Part shown: positions 1 to 4,818 of the stretch, piece by piece
Layout of the letters: each line of letters starts with the position of its first letter
How positions within the stretch are numbered: position 1 is the stretch's first letter
Assembly: GCA_937859855.1 (NCBI GenBank)
Contig: CALMAR010000062.1
Span: forward strand, 1 to 6,997
Direction of reading: 5' to 3'
Source of the DNA: an uncultured Kineosporia sp.
GTDB lineage: Bacteria; Actinomycetota; Actinomycetes; Actinomycetales; Kineosporiaceae
DNA: 6,997 bases
Program-made: the position numbers and the translations under genes
The notes under the pieces: generated by a model
Databases searched by the model: none
The model's input: the letters and a program-made list of their open reading frames with translations, nothing else
Told to the model about the DNA's origin: nothing

Positions 1-1033
1 CGGCGGCACGAACCGGCGTTCCGCACGGTGCGCCGAAGTCAACTCCGGCGTGCAGCCGGGCGTAGTGCAGGATCGGGTGGTAGCGCCAGCCGAACCCCGA
101 GGTGATCGGGGCACGGACGGGATAGGACAGGGCGCCTCCGCCACCCGCGCTGCCGCCTGCGCCGCTGCCCGTCCGGACTGCCCTGGCCCGAAGGATCGCC
201 GCCAGCCGGTTCTCCTCTACCTGCAGGGCGGCAATACGCTGCTTCTCCGACGCCTTCCGGGCCCGGATCACCGCGAGAGCGGCATCCTGATCCAGGGCCA
301 GCTGATGGATGCTCGACTCCGCGGCAGCCGCTTTCTGTTCAGCGGAGACCTTCTCCCGCACCAGCGCTTCGGATTCGAGCTTGAGCCGGGTCACTTCGGC
401 TTGGGCGGCGTCCAGCTTGGCCTGGCGGGCGCGGGTCTCGGCCTGCTGTACCTTAAGCCGCGCAATGGCGCCGTTCTGCTGCCGCAGGGCGGTCCCAGCA
501 ACGGTGAAGCGATCAGCGAACTGGGCCGGGCTCTCCGCATTCAACGCGATCGACAGTCCGGAAAGGCCCGAGCTGACGTAAGTTTCGCGAGCGATCGAAC
601 CAATCCGCGCCTGAGTGGCGACTTCCACCCGCTGGCGGTCGAGCAGTTCGCGCTGGGCCTTGCCGGCCGCCGCCTGGGCCAGCGACAGCCGCTGGGCCAG
701 AACATCGTCCCTGGCCTGCGAGTCGGCCGCTTCGGCGTGGGCGGCGGTCAACGTGTCTCGGGCGCCGGCCAGATCGGACTTGGTCTCCGCCAGCTTCACC
801 GCCGCGTTCACCAGCGCATCGGAGGTGCCTTCCAGCGCTGAGCGCAGGTCGTCGAGCTGTCCACTCAGCGCTTGTCTCCGGTCACTGACCGAGTCCGCTT
901 GGGCTGCAGCGGATCCGAGCCCGGCCAGCATGACCGGTGCCAGCACCAGCACCGTGAGGACCGAGCCGAGGGCACGACGAAGCAGTCGTGATTGCCTGCA
1001 TGCAGGCAGGGCAGCACGACGGGTGCCGTCCAT
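1..1033 (-). CDS. Secreted coiled-coil M23 (LytM) peptidase, FtsEX partner candidate, 3' end cut by window edge
   Basis: Partial gene; 344 residues are visible and the C-terminus lies beyond the left edge. Residues 1-20 are arginine-rich, 21-40 are hydrophobic and an AQA site ends near residue 46, which together form a signal peptide. Residues 47-285 are rich in Ala, Glu, Gln, Lys and Arg in heptad-like order, a long coiled coil. Residues 289-300 are a Gly/Ser/Ala linker. The LytM domain starts near 301; H328 and D332 of the HAGVD motif are the first two zinc ligands of the M23 family. The expected HxH motif is outside the window. M23 enzymes cut peptidoglycan cross-bridges or stems outside the membrane. 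The layout resembles EnvC, which FtsX binds through a coiled coil, but here the zinc ligands that can be seen are intact, so it may be a working hydrolase. The ATG at 1033 has GGAGG 5 nt upstream (1039-1043). It lies 56 nt after ftsX, probably in the same operon. Family call is firm; the link to FtsEX is inference from position and layout. Confidence 0.93.
   Translation of the reverse strand, partial: MDGTRRAALPACRQSRLLRRALGSVLTVLVLAPVMLAGLGSAAAQADSVSDRRQALSGQLDDLRSALEGTSDALVNAAVKLAETKSDLAGARDTLTAAHAEAADSQARDDVLAQRLSLAQAAAGKAQRELLDRQRVEVATQARIGSIARETYVSSGLSGLSIALNAESPAQFADRFTVAGTALRQQNGAIARLKVQQAETRARQAKLDAAQAEVTRLKLESEALVREKVSAEQKAAAAESSIHQLALDQDAALAVIRARKASEKQRIAALQVEENRLAAILRARAVRTGSGAGGSAGGGGALSYPVRAPITSGFGWRYHPILHYARLHAGVDFGAPCGTPVRAA
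985..1020. repeat. Nested inverted repeat with a 16-bp perfect palindrome inside the M23 gene
   Basis: TGCCTGCATGCAGGCA at 993-1008 is a perfect palindrome. It is flanked by an outer 6-bp inverted repeat, GTCGTG at 985-990 and CACGAC at 1015-1020. In the mRNA it would fold as a 6-bp outer stem, a 2 x 6 internal loop, a 6-bp inner stem and a 4-nt loop. It begins 13 nt inside the M23 coding region, in the codons for the signal-peptide N-region. Either codon choice happens to make it, or it acts as an mRNA structure or a DNA site; the sequence does not say which. Confidence 0.6.
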
Positions 1034-1046
1034 TCCATCCTCCAGG

Positions 1047-1085
1047 CCGGCCGCCTAGCAGCGGGGAAGAGCGCTACGCGGCCGG
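1047..1085 (-). other. 8-bp inverted repeat between ftsX and the M23 gene
   Basis: CCGGCCGC at 1047-1054 and GCGGCCGG at 1078-1085 are exact reverse complements, separated by 23 nt. The stem is entirely G and C. It starts just after the ftsX stop codon (1090-1092) and ends 3 nt before the GGAGG ribosome binding site of the M23 gene. No T-run follows, so it is not a classical terminator. It could protect or partly terminate the ftsEX message, or pace translation of the hydrolase. The long loop makes it only moderately stable. Confidence 0.4.
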
Positions 1086-1089
1086 ACGG

Positions 1090-2004
1090 CTACACCCTGA
1101 GGTATCTCTGCAGCGCAAGGAAAGACGACACGCCAGCAATCCCAAGACCGAACAGGAACAACCAGGGCACGATCATCAAGGCGTCCGATGTGCCCACATA
1201 GTTGACGAACCGCAGTGTGTGCGAAAGCCGGCCCTGGATCTCGAAATGGGTCATGCTGACCAGCGCCAGCGACGCCAGGCCAGCACCGATCGCGGCAGCG
1301 ATCATGCTTTCCAGGATGAACGGCAGCTGGATGAAGAAGTTGGACGCACCAACCAGCCGCATGATCCCGGTCTCTCGGCGCCGGGTGAACGCGGTCAGCC
1401 GGATCGTGGTGGCCACCAGCAGCACCGAACTGAACAGGGTGACCGCCGCCAGCAGCCAGGAGTAGTACTTCAGCCGGTTGAGCAGGGCGAAAAGCCGGTC
1501 CAGCACCTGGTTCTGGTCCTCCACCGATTCAACTCCGGGCTGATTGGTGAAGATCTGCGAAACCACCTCGTACTGCTCGGGATTCTTCAGCTTGACCCGG
1601 TAGGACTCCGGCATCTGATCCACGGTCAGGTTCTGCGACAGCGAGCTGTCCTTGAACTGCTGCTTGAATCGGCTGAAGGCCTCCTGTTGTGACTCGTAGT
1701 ACACCCTCTGCACATACGGGGACAGGTGCGGGGAGTGCAGGTTGGCCAGGATCTGATCCTTCTGCGCCTGTGTGACCGCGCCGTCAGCGCAACTAGCACC
1801 GTCAGAGTCCTTGCCGCAGAGGAAGATTGATACCTGGACCCGGTCGTACCAGTAGTCCTTCATGGTGTCCACCTGCCGCTGGGCCAGGAAGCCGAGGCCG
1901 AGCAGGAACAGGGACACCAAGGTGACCAGGACGACGGACAGGGCCATCGCCACATTGCGGCGAAGGCCGATGGCGATTTCTTCGAGCACGAACTGCAGAC
2001 GCAT
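1090..2004 (-). CDS. ftsX: Cell division protein FtsX
   Basis: Membrane subunit of the FtsEX ABC-type complex, which uses ATP cycles in FtsE to control peptidoglycan hydrolysis at the division site rather than to transport a substrate. The 304-residue length is normal for the family. Four membrane segments are visible near residues 21-41, 181-203, 227-251 and 276-297. The large extracellular loop (about 42-180) is the part that binds the murein hydrolase or activator in studied homologues. The RRRETGIMRLVGAS stretch at 208-221, after membrane segment 2, is the typical cytoplasmic FtsX motif. C63 and C72 sit close together in the outer loop and could form a disulfide. The ATG at 2004 lies 7 nt after the ftsE stop, with GAGG at 2015-2018 inside the end of ftsE, so the two are translated together. 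The M23 gene follows 56 nt downstream. Confidence 0.97.
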   Translation of the reverse strand: MRLQFVLEEIAIGLRRNVAMALSVVLVTLVSLFLLGLGFLAQRQVDTMKDYWYDRVQVSIFLCGKDSDGASCADGAVTQAQKDQILANLHSPHLSPYVQRVYYESQQEAFSRFKQQFKDSSLSQNLTVDQMPESYRVKLKNPEQYEVVSQIFTNQPGVESVEDQNQVLDRLFALLNRLKYYSWLLAAVTLFSSVLLVATTIRLTAFTRRRETGIMRLVGASNFFIQLPFILESMIAAAIGAGLASLALVSMTHFEIQGRLSHTLRFVNYVGTSDALMIVPWLFLFGLGIAGVSSFLALQRYLRV

Positions 2005-2011
2005 AAGTGAG

Positions 2012-2701
2012 TTACCTCGTGTTGCTGTAGACGCCGCGGTCCTGGTCCCGGACCTTCTTGCCGTCCTGCAGTTCCACCACCCGCTTGCGCATCTGGTCGA
2101 CGATTTCGTCGTCGTGGGTGGCCATCACGACGGTGGTGCCGGTCTTGTTGATCCGGTCCAGCAGCCGGGTGATGCCGATGCTGGTGGTCGGGTCGAGATT
2201 GCCGGTCGGCTCATCCGCGAGCAGAATCGCCGGCCGGTTCACGAACGCCCGGGCGATCGCCACCCTTTGCTGCTCCCCGCCGGACAGCTCGTGCGGAAAC
2301 CGGCGTTCTTTGCCGGCCAGGCCAACCAGGTCGAGCACCTCGGGCACGGTGTGGGAGATCGCGTGCCGGGGCTTGCCGATCACCTGCAGGGCGAAGGCCA
2401 CATTCTCGAACACGGTCTTGTTCGGCAGCAGCCGGAAGTCCTGGAACACGACGCCGATGGTGCGCCGCAGGTGGGGGACCTTCCAGCTGGAGAGCTTGGC
2501 CACGTCCTTACCAGAAACGCGCACAACACCTGAGGTGGCCTTCTCCTCCTTGAGCACCAGGCGCAGGAAGGTGGACTTGCCCGAACCGGAGGCGCCGACC
2601 AGGAAGACGAACTCGCCCTTGATGATCTCCAGCGAGATCTTGTTCAGCGCCGGGCGACTGGTGCCGGAGTAAACCTTAGTGACATCGTCGAATCGGATCA
2701 C
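2012..2701 (-). CDS. ftsE: Cell division ATP-binding protein FtsE
   Basis: Cytoplasmic ATPase of the FtsEX complex. The 229-residue protein has every ABC ATPase motif: Walker [10 protein letters not shown] at 36-44, Q-loop Q87 in FQDFRLL, signature LSGGEQQRV at 139-147, Walker B ending in D163 and catalytic E164, and the switch histidine H196. It should therefore hydrolyse ATP. The FQDFRLL context and the short length point to FtsE rather than a LolD- or MacB-type transporter ATPase, and ftsX follows 7 nt downstream. The start is a GTG at 2699-2701 with GAGG about 10 nt upstream. A 173-nt gap separates it from prfB, enough for its own promoter. The last codons carry the ribosome binding site of ftsX. 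Confidence 0.97.
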   Translation of the reverse strand: MIRFDDVTKVYSGTSRPALNKISLEIIKGEFVFLVGASGSGKSTFLRLVLKEEKATSGVVRVSGKDVAKLSSWKVPHLRRTIGVVFQDFRLLPNKTVFENVAFALQVIGKPRHAISHTVPEVLDLVGLAGKERRFPHELSGGEQQRVAIARAFVNRPAILLADEPTGNLDPTTSIGITRLLDRINKTGTTVVMATHDDEIVDQMRKRVVELQDGKKVRDQDRGVYSNTR

Positions 2702-2874
2702 AGGATCGCAACCTCGGCCGCTGTCGGGGATTCAGTACTGAATATGTGTGCGCGGCCGATCGCCGAGTCTAGACACGATTCCTGGGACGGACGGTCACGG
2801 TGCGCCTAGCGGCGTGCCGCTGCGTGGGGTCTTCATCCCGGTGGCAGCCGGCCGTGGCCATGATCATTGACCGG
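2702..2874 (-). promoter_or_regulatory. prfB-ftsE intergenic region, likely ftsE promoter region
   Basis: The 173 nt hold no gene. On the minus strand a CATATT hexamer at 2741-2746 could be a -10 box for ftsE. The only -35-like hexamer near it is TAGACT at 2766-2771, 19 nt away, so the promoter is weakly supported. TAGACT itself also fits the actinobacterial -10 pattern TANNNT. A 14-bp perfect palindrome overlaps the CATATT box and is listed separately. AGCGGC at 2808-2813 and GCCGCT at 2816-2821 form a small inverted repeat nearer prfB that might belong to its 3' end. TGACCGGTCA at 2868-2877 is a 10-bp palindrome that includes the prfB stop codon. Confidence 0.35.
2730..2743. promoter_or_regulatory. 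14-bp perfect palindrome upstream of ftsE, possible operator
   Basis: ATTCAGTACTGAAT is perfectly self-complementary over 14 bp and AT-rich in a GC-rich background. It lies 28 nt upstream of the ftsE GTG start and overlaps a possible -10 box, which is where a repressor site would be placed. It does not match the actinobacterial LexA box. No binding protein can be named from the sequence. Confidence 0.45.
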
Positions 2875-3990
2875 TCATTCGCCGTCCCTGTCCACCGACC
2901 GGCGCCAGCGGATGCCGGACTCCAGAAAGCCGTCGATGTCACCGGCGAACACGGCGTCGGTGTTTCCGGTCTCGTGTTCGGTGCGCAGATCCTTAACCAT
3001 CTGATACGGGTGCAGCACGTAGGACCGCATCTGATTGCCCCAGCTCGATCCGCCGTCCCCTTTGAGGGAGTCCAGTTCGGCCTGGCGATCCTGGCGCGCC
3101 CGTTCCAGCAAGCGGGCCTGCAGCACCCGCATCGCCGAGGCCTTGTTCTGCAGCTGCGACTTCTCGTTCTGGCAGGTCACCACGATGCCGGTGGGAATGT
3201 GGGTGAGCCGGACAGCGGAGTCGGTGGTGTTGACGCTCTGCCCGCCCGGGCCCGACGACCGGTAAACGTCGACCCGGATGTCGTTCTCCGGGATCTCGAT
3301 GTGGTCGGTCTCCTCCACCACCGGCAGCACCTCGACCCCAGCGAAGGAGGTCTGACGCCGTCCCTGATTGTCGAAGGGGCTGATCCGGACCAGCCGGTGG
3401 GTGCCCTGCTCCACTGACAGGGTGCCGTAGGCGTACGGTGCGTCCACCCGGAAGGTGGCCGACTTGAGCCCAGCCTCCTCGGCATACGACGTGTCGTAGA
3501 TCTCGGTCCGGTACTGATGCCGCTCGGCCCAGCGCAGGTACATCCGCATCAGCATCTCGGCGAAGTCGGCCGCGTCCACGCCTCCGGCCTCCGACCGGAT
3601 CGTGATCAGCGCCTCGCGGGCGTCGTACTCCCCCGACAGAAGCGTGCGAACCTCGAGTTCGGTCAGCGCGGCCTGGACGTCAATGAGTTCCCGCTCGGCC
3701 TCGGCCAGGGTACCGGCGTCGTTCTCCTCCTCGGCGAGCTCGACCAGCACCTCAAGATCGTCGACCCGGCTGGTGATCTTCTCCAGCCTGCTGGCCTCGG
3801 CCTGCAGATGGGAGAGCTTGCTGGTCACCACCTGGGCCTTCTCCGGGTCGTCCCACAGGTCCGGGGCCGAGGCCTGATCCGACAGCTGAGCGATCTGGGC
3901 CCGCATCCCGGCCAGATCACTCACCGCCAGGATACTGTCCAGGGTGCCGCGAAGATCCTTGATCTCTGCCGCGAAGTCGATGGATGCCAC
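2875..3990 (-). CDS. prfB: Peptide chain release factor 2 (RF2)
   Basis: RF2 reads UGA and UAA stop codons in the ribosomal A site and triggers release of the finished protein. The 371-residue length is normal. The N-terminal third is helical and acidic. SPF at 204-206 is the stop-codon reading tripeptide specific to RF2. GGQ at 249-251, in the [10 protein letters not shown] context, is the catalytic motif for peptidyl-tRNA hydrolysis, and its Gln is the usual methylation site. The reading frame is continuous from start to stop: the +1 programmed frameshift that regulates prfB in E. coli and many others is absent. Its own stop is TGA. The start chosen is the GTG at 3988-3990, where the conserved N-terminal helix begins. 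No good Shine-Dalgarno sequence precedes it, and a TANNNT box 8 nt upstream suggests a leaderless or near-leaderless mRNA. ftsE follows after 173 nt. Confidence 0.97.
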   Translation of the reverse strand: MASIDFAAEIKDLRGTLDSILAVSDLAGMRAQIAQLSDQASAPDLWDDPEKAQVVTSKLSHLQAEASRLEKITSRVDDLEVLVELAEEENDAGTLAEAERELIDVQAALTELEVRTLLSGEYDAREALITIRSEAGGVDAADFAEMLMRMYLRWAERHQYRTEIYDTSYAEEAGLKSATFRVDAPYAYGTLSVEQGTHRLVRISPFDNQGRRQTSFAGVEVLPVVEETDHIEIPENDIRVDVYRSSGPGGQSVNTTDSAVRLTHIPTGIVVTCQNEKSQLQNKASAMRVLQARLLERARQDRQAELDSLKGDGGSSWGNQMRSYVLHPYQMVKDLRTEHETGNTDAVFAGDIDGFLESGIRWRRSVDRDGE

Positions 3991-3998
3991 AACCAGCC

Positions 3999-4027
3999 AG
4001 ACTACGCGCTCGCTGGGATCCGATCAG
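3999..4027 (-). promoter_or_regulatory. Possible prfB promoter giving a leaderless mRNA
   Basis: Read on the minus strand, CTGATC (4022-4027) and TAGTCT (3999-4004) are separated by 17 nt. TAGTCT fits the TANNNT -10 pattern of actinobacterial housekeeping promoters; CTGATC matches three of six -35 positions. The -10 ends 8 nt before the prfB GTG, so transcription would begin at or just before the start codon. This would explain the lack of a Shine-Dalgarno sequence. It is pattern matching only. Confidence 0.4.
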
Positions 4028-4036
4028 GTGCCGATG

Positions 4037-4064
4037 GGCCCGGGCCGGGCCAGATAGGCATCTG
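4037..4064 (-). terminator. Two adjacent stem-loops after the Xre gene, possible terminator
   Basis: Immediately after the stop codon of the Xre gene, CAGAT/ATCTG (4051-4055 and 4060-4064) and GGCCCG/CGGGCC (4037-4042 and 4046-4051, 3-nt loop) form two short stems that share base 4051, so they may be alternatives. The second is all G and C. No T-run follows, as is common for actinobacterial terminators. Its position between the regulator and the proposed prfB promoter fits separation of the two units. Confidence 0.4.
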
Positions 4065-4068
4065 CGGG

Positions 4069-4311
4069 TCAGACCGAGAGGGCGCGCAGATCCTCGTCAT
4101 CGGCGCCGACCAGCAGAGTGGACAGGGGCACCCCCAGCGCGCGGCAAAGCTTGGGCATGTCGGCGATCCCGACCCGGCGCTGACCGGACTCGGTGTCGCT
4201 GACCATCCCGATCGACCACTCCAGCCGCTGCGCCAGATCAGTCTGCCGCCAGCCCTGGCGGGCCCGCTCGGCGCGGATGTTGCGCGCGACCACGGCACCC
4301 AAGTCAGGCAT
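4069..4311 (-). CDS. Small Xre-family helix-turn-helix regulator
   Basis: An 80-residue protein that is almost entirely one HTH domain of the Xre/Cro-CI (HTH_3) type. The helix bundle runs from about residue 8 to 67, with the scaffold helix near TDLAQRL (24-30), the recognition helix near 33-42 ending in TESGQ, and the closing helices around DMPKLCRALGVPLSTLL. There is no ligand-binding or dimerisation domain, so it should act as a compact DNA-binding repressor or activator. The ATG at 4311 was chosen because the HTH domain begins right after it and a TANNNT box sits 6 nt upstream, as in leaderless genes. A GTG at 4380 in the same frame would add 23 residues with no family resemblance. It is divergent from the 95-residue gene at 4531 and may control it or itself; targets are unknown. 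Confidence 0.85.
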   Translation of the reverse strand: MPDLGAVVARNIRAERARQGWRQTDLAQRLEWSIGMVSDTESGQRRVGIADMPKLCRALGVPLSTLLVGADDEDLRALSV

Positions 4312-4317
4312 GCGCCG

Positions 4318-4346
4318 ACCGTAAAGAGCGGATCCCGCGCGATCAC
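4318..4346 (-). promoter_or_regulatory. Possible leaderless promoter of the Xre gene
   Basis: On the minus strand, TACGGT (4318-4323) fits TANNNT and ends exactly 6 nt before the ATG at 4311, the spacing expected when transcription starts at the A of the start codon. GTGATC (4341-4346), 17 nt upstream, matches three of six -35 positions. No Shine-Dalgarno sequence is present between the box and the ATG, which supports the leaderless reading. Confidence 0.45.
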
Positions 4347-4359
4347 ACCGCCATCCGGG

Positions 4360-4389
4360 TTGATTCGGGTTATTGCCCACTGTTATCGT
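4360..4389 (+). promoter_or_regulatory. Possible promoter of the 95-residue protein gene
   Basis: TTGATT (4360-4365) and TATCGT (4384-4389) are separated by 18 nt on the plus strand. They match four of six -35 positions and the TANNNT -10 pattern. A start of transcription near 4396 would give an untranslated leader of about 135 nt before the ATG at 4531, containing the repeats and hairpin listed separately. It is the best plus-strand promoter match I see in the divergent region. Confidence 0.45.
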
Positions 4390-4404
4390 GAAACACCGAA
4401 CGAC

Positions 4405-4427
4405 TCAGTGAACTGACGATCAGTGAA
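4405..4427. promoter_or_regulatory. Repeated TCAGTGAA elements, possible operator
   Basis: TCAGTGAA occurs at 4405-4412 and again at 4420-4427, 15 nt apart. The first copy is also half of an inverted repeat, TCAGT-GA-ACTGA (4405-4416). A further CACTG in the opposite orientation lies at 4378-4382. The cluster sits just downstream of the proposed plus-strand transcription start and about 95 nt upstream of the Xre gene, a likely place for that regulator or another to bind. Binding is inference. Confidence 0.4.
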
Positions 4428-4456
4428 TCCACTCAAATCCGGCACACCCGTGAACG

Positions 4457-4503
4457 GGCTCCGGCCCGCGAGTCGATGCCAGGCGTCCTCGCGGGCTGGA
4501 GCC
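4457..4503. other. 47-nt highly stable hairpin in the leader of the 95-residue protein gene
   Basis: The arms 4457-4472 and 4488-4503 pair over all 16 positions, with a single G-U wobble (4463 with 4497), and are mostly G and C. Above a 2-nt bulge, GATGC (4475-4479) pairs with GCGTC (4483-4487) for five more pairs, leaving a 3-nt loop. The hairpin ends 13 nt before the AGGAGG ribosome binding site at 4517-4522. No T-run follows on either strand, so it is not a classical intrinsic terminator. It could be a cis-acting leader structure for the plus-strand gene. Alternatively, read on the minus strand, it could stop transcripts coming from the Tad operon, which has no room for a terminator at its own 3' end. 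Confidence 0.7.
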
Positions 4504-4516
4504 TTCCACCAGTCCG

Positions 4517-4522
4517 AGGAGG
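4517..4522 (+). promoter_or_regulatory. Ribosome binding site that fixes the start of the 95-residue protein
   Basis: AGGAGG, a full Shine-Dalgarno core, lies 8 nt before the ATG at 4531. It is the strongest ribosome binding site in the window and decides for this start over the in-frame GTG at 4423, whose reading frame would pass through the hairpin. CGAGGA (4515-4520) overlaps it and is complementary to TCCTCG at 4486-4491 in the right arm of the hairpin. Confidence 0.8.
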
Positions 4523-4530
4523 GGGCGGTC

Positions 4531-4818
4531 ATGACGGACGGCGGTGAAGTGATGCTGGCCCTCCGCCGCAATGGCATCGCCGTCCTGCACACCGCCGAGG
4601 CGACGTCGATGCCCACCGGTCGCGGCGTGATCGTGGTCTTCCTCGAATCAGCCCGTGGTCAGACTGGCGACGCCATGGCCACGCTACGGCGGCTGGCTGG
4701 AGTCGCTGACGTCACTTTGGCCAGGCACAGCCGGGCCATTCTCTATGTCCAGCTCGAACACGCGGCCTCTGCTCCGGGCCCGTTCGGGGCCGGGGGCTAT
4801 CGGCGTTCGCGGGCCTGA
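4531..4818 (+). CDS. 95-residue protein of unknown function
   Basis: I do not recognise this protein. It has no signal peptide or membrane segment and should be cytoplasmic. Residues 32-38 (VIVVFLE) look like a beta strand, 44-56 like an amphipathic helix and 58-64 and 68-75 like two further strands, a pattern compatible with a small ferredoxin-like alpha/beta fold (ACT- or HMA-like). The tail 78-95 is rich in Gly, Ala, Pro and Arg and probably flexible. There are no cysteines, so it is not a CxxC metal-binding HMA protein. Codon use is GC3-rich like its neighbours, and a perfect AGGAGG precedes the ATG, both signs of a real gene. It is the only plus-strand gene, divergent from the Xre regulator, and its last 22 bp overlap the end of the TadG-like gene tail to tail. 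The fold is a guess from pattern; the existence of the gene is fairly safe. Confidence 0.75.
   Translation: MTDGGEVMLALRRNGIAVLHTAEATSMPTGRGVIVVFLESARGQTGDAMATLRRLAGVADVTLARHSRAILYVQLEHAASAPGPFGAGGYRRSRA

Noticed and set aside
50..841. Long plus-strand open frame of 263 codons at the left end
   Set aside because: It lies opposite the M23 gene, which has a signal peptide, coiled coil and catalytic motif. The plus-strand product is rich in Arg, Gly and Gln with no domain, a usual by-product of high-GC coding DNA.
2730..2743. SOS (LexA) box in front of ftsE
   Set aside because: The palindrome lacks the CGAAC and GTTCG ends of the actinobacterial LexA site.
3850..3990. Programmed +1 frameshift in prfB
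   Set aside because: There is no in-frame UGA near codon 25, and the frame is open from the GTG to the stop.
4312..4380. Longer Xre protein starting at GTG 4380
   Set aside because: The added residues do not resemble an HTH domain extension, would cover the promoter region, and the ATG at 4311 has a well placed -10 box.
3517..4416. Long plus-strand open frame of 299 codons across prfB and the Xre gene
   Set aside because: It is antisense to two well supported genes and crosses their intergenic region, and it shows no motif.
4457..4503. Classical intrinsic terminator or tRNA-like element
   Set aside because: No T-run follows on either strand, and no cloverleaf can be drawn. A terminator role on the minus strand remains possible but is not shown.
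4423..4530. Longer version of the plus-strand gene starting at GTG 4423
   Set aside because: The extra 36 codons run through the 47-nt hairpin and have no ribosome binding site, while AGGAGG lies 8 nt before the ATG at 4531.
4383..4616. Minus-strand open frame of 77 codons in the divergent region
   Set aside because: It overlaps the hairpin, promoter and start of the plus-strand gene, lacks a ribosome binding site and has no recognisable features.
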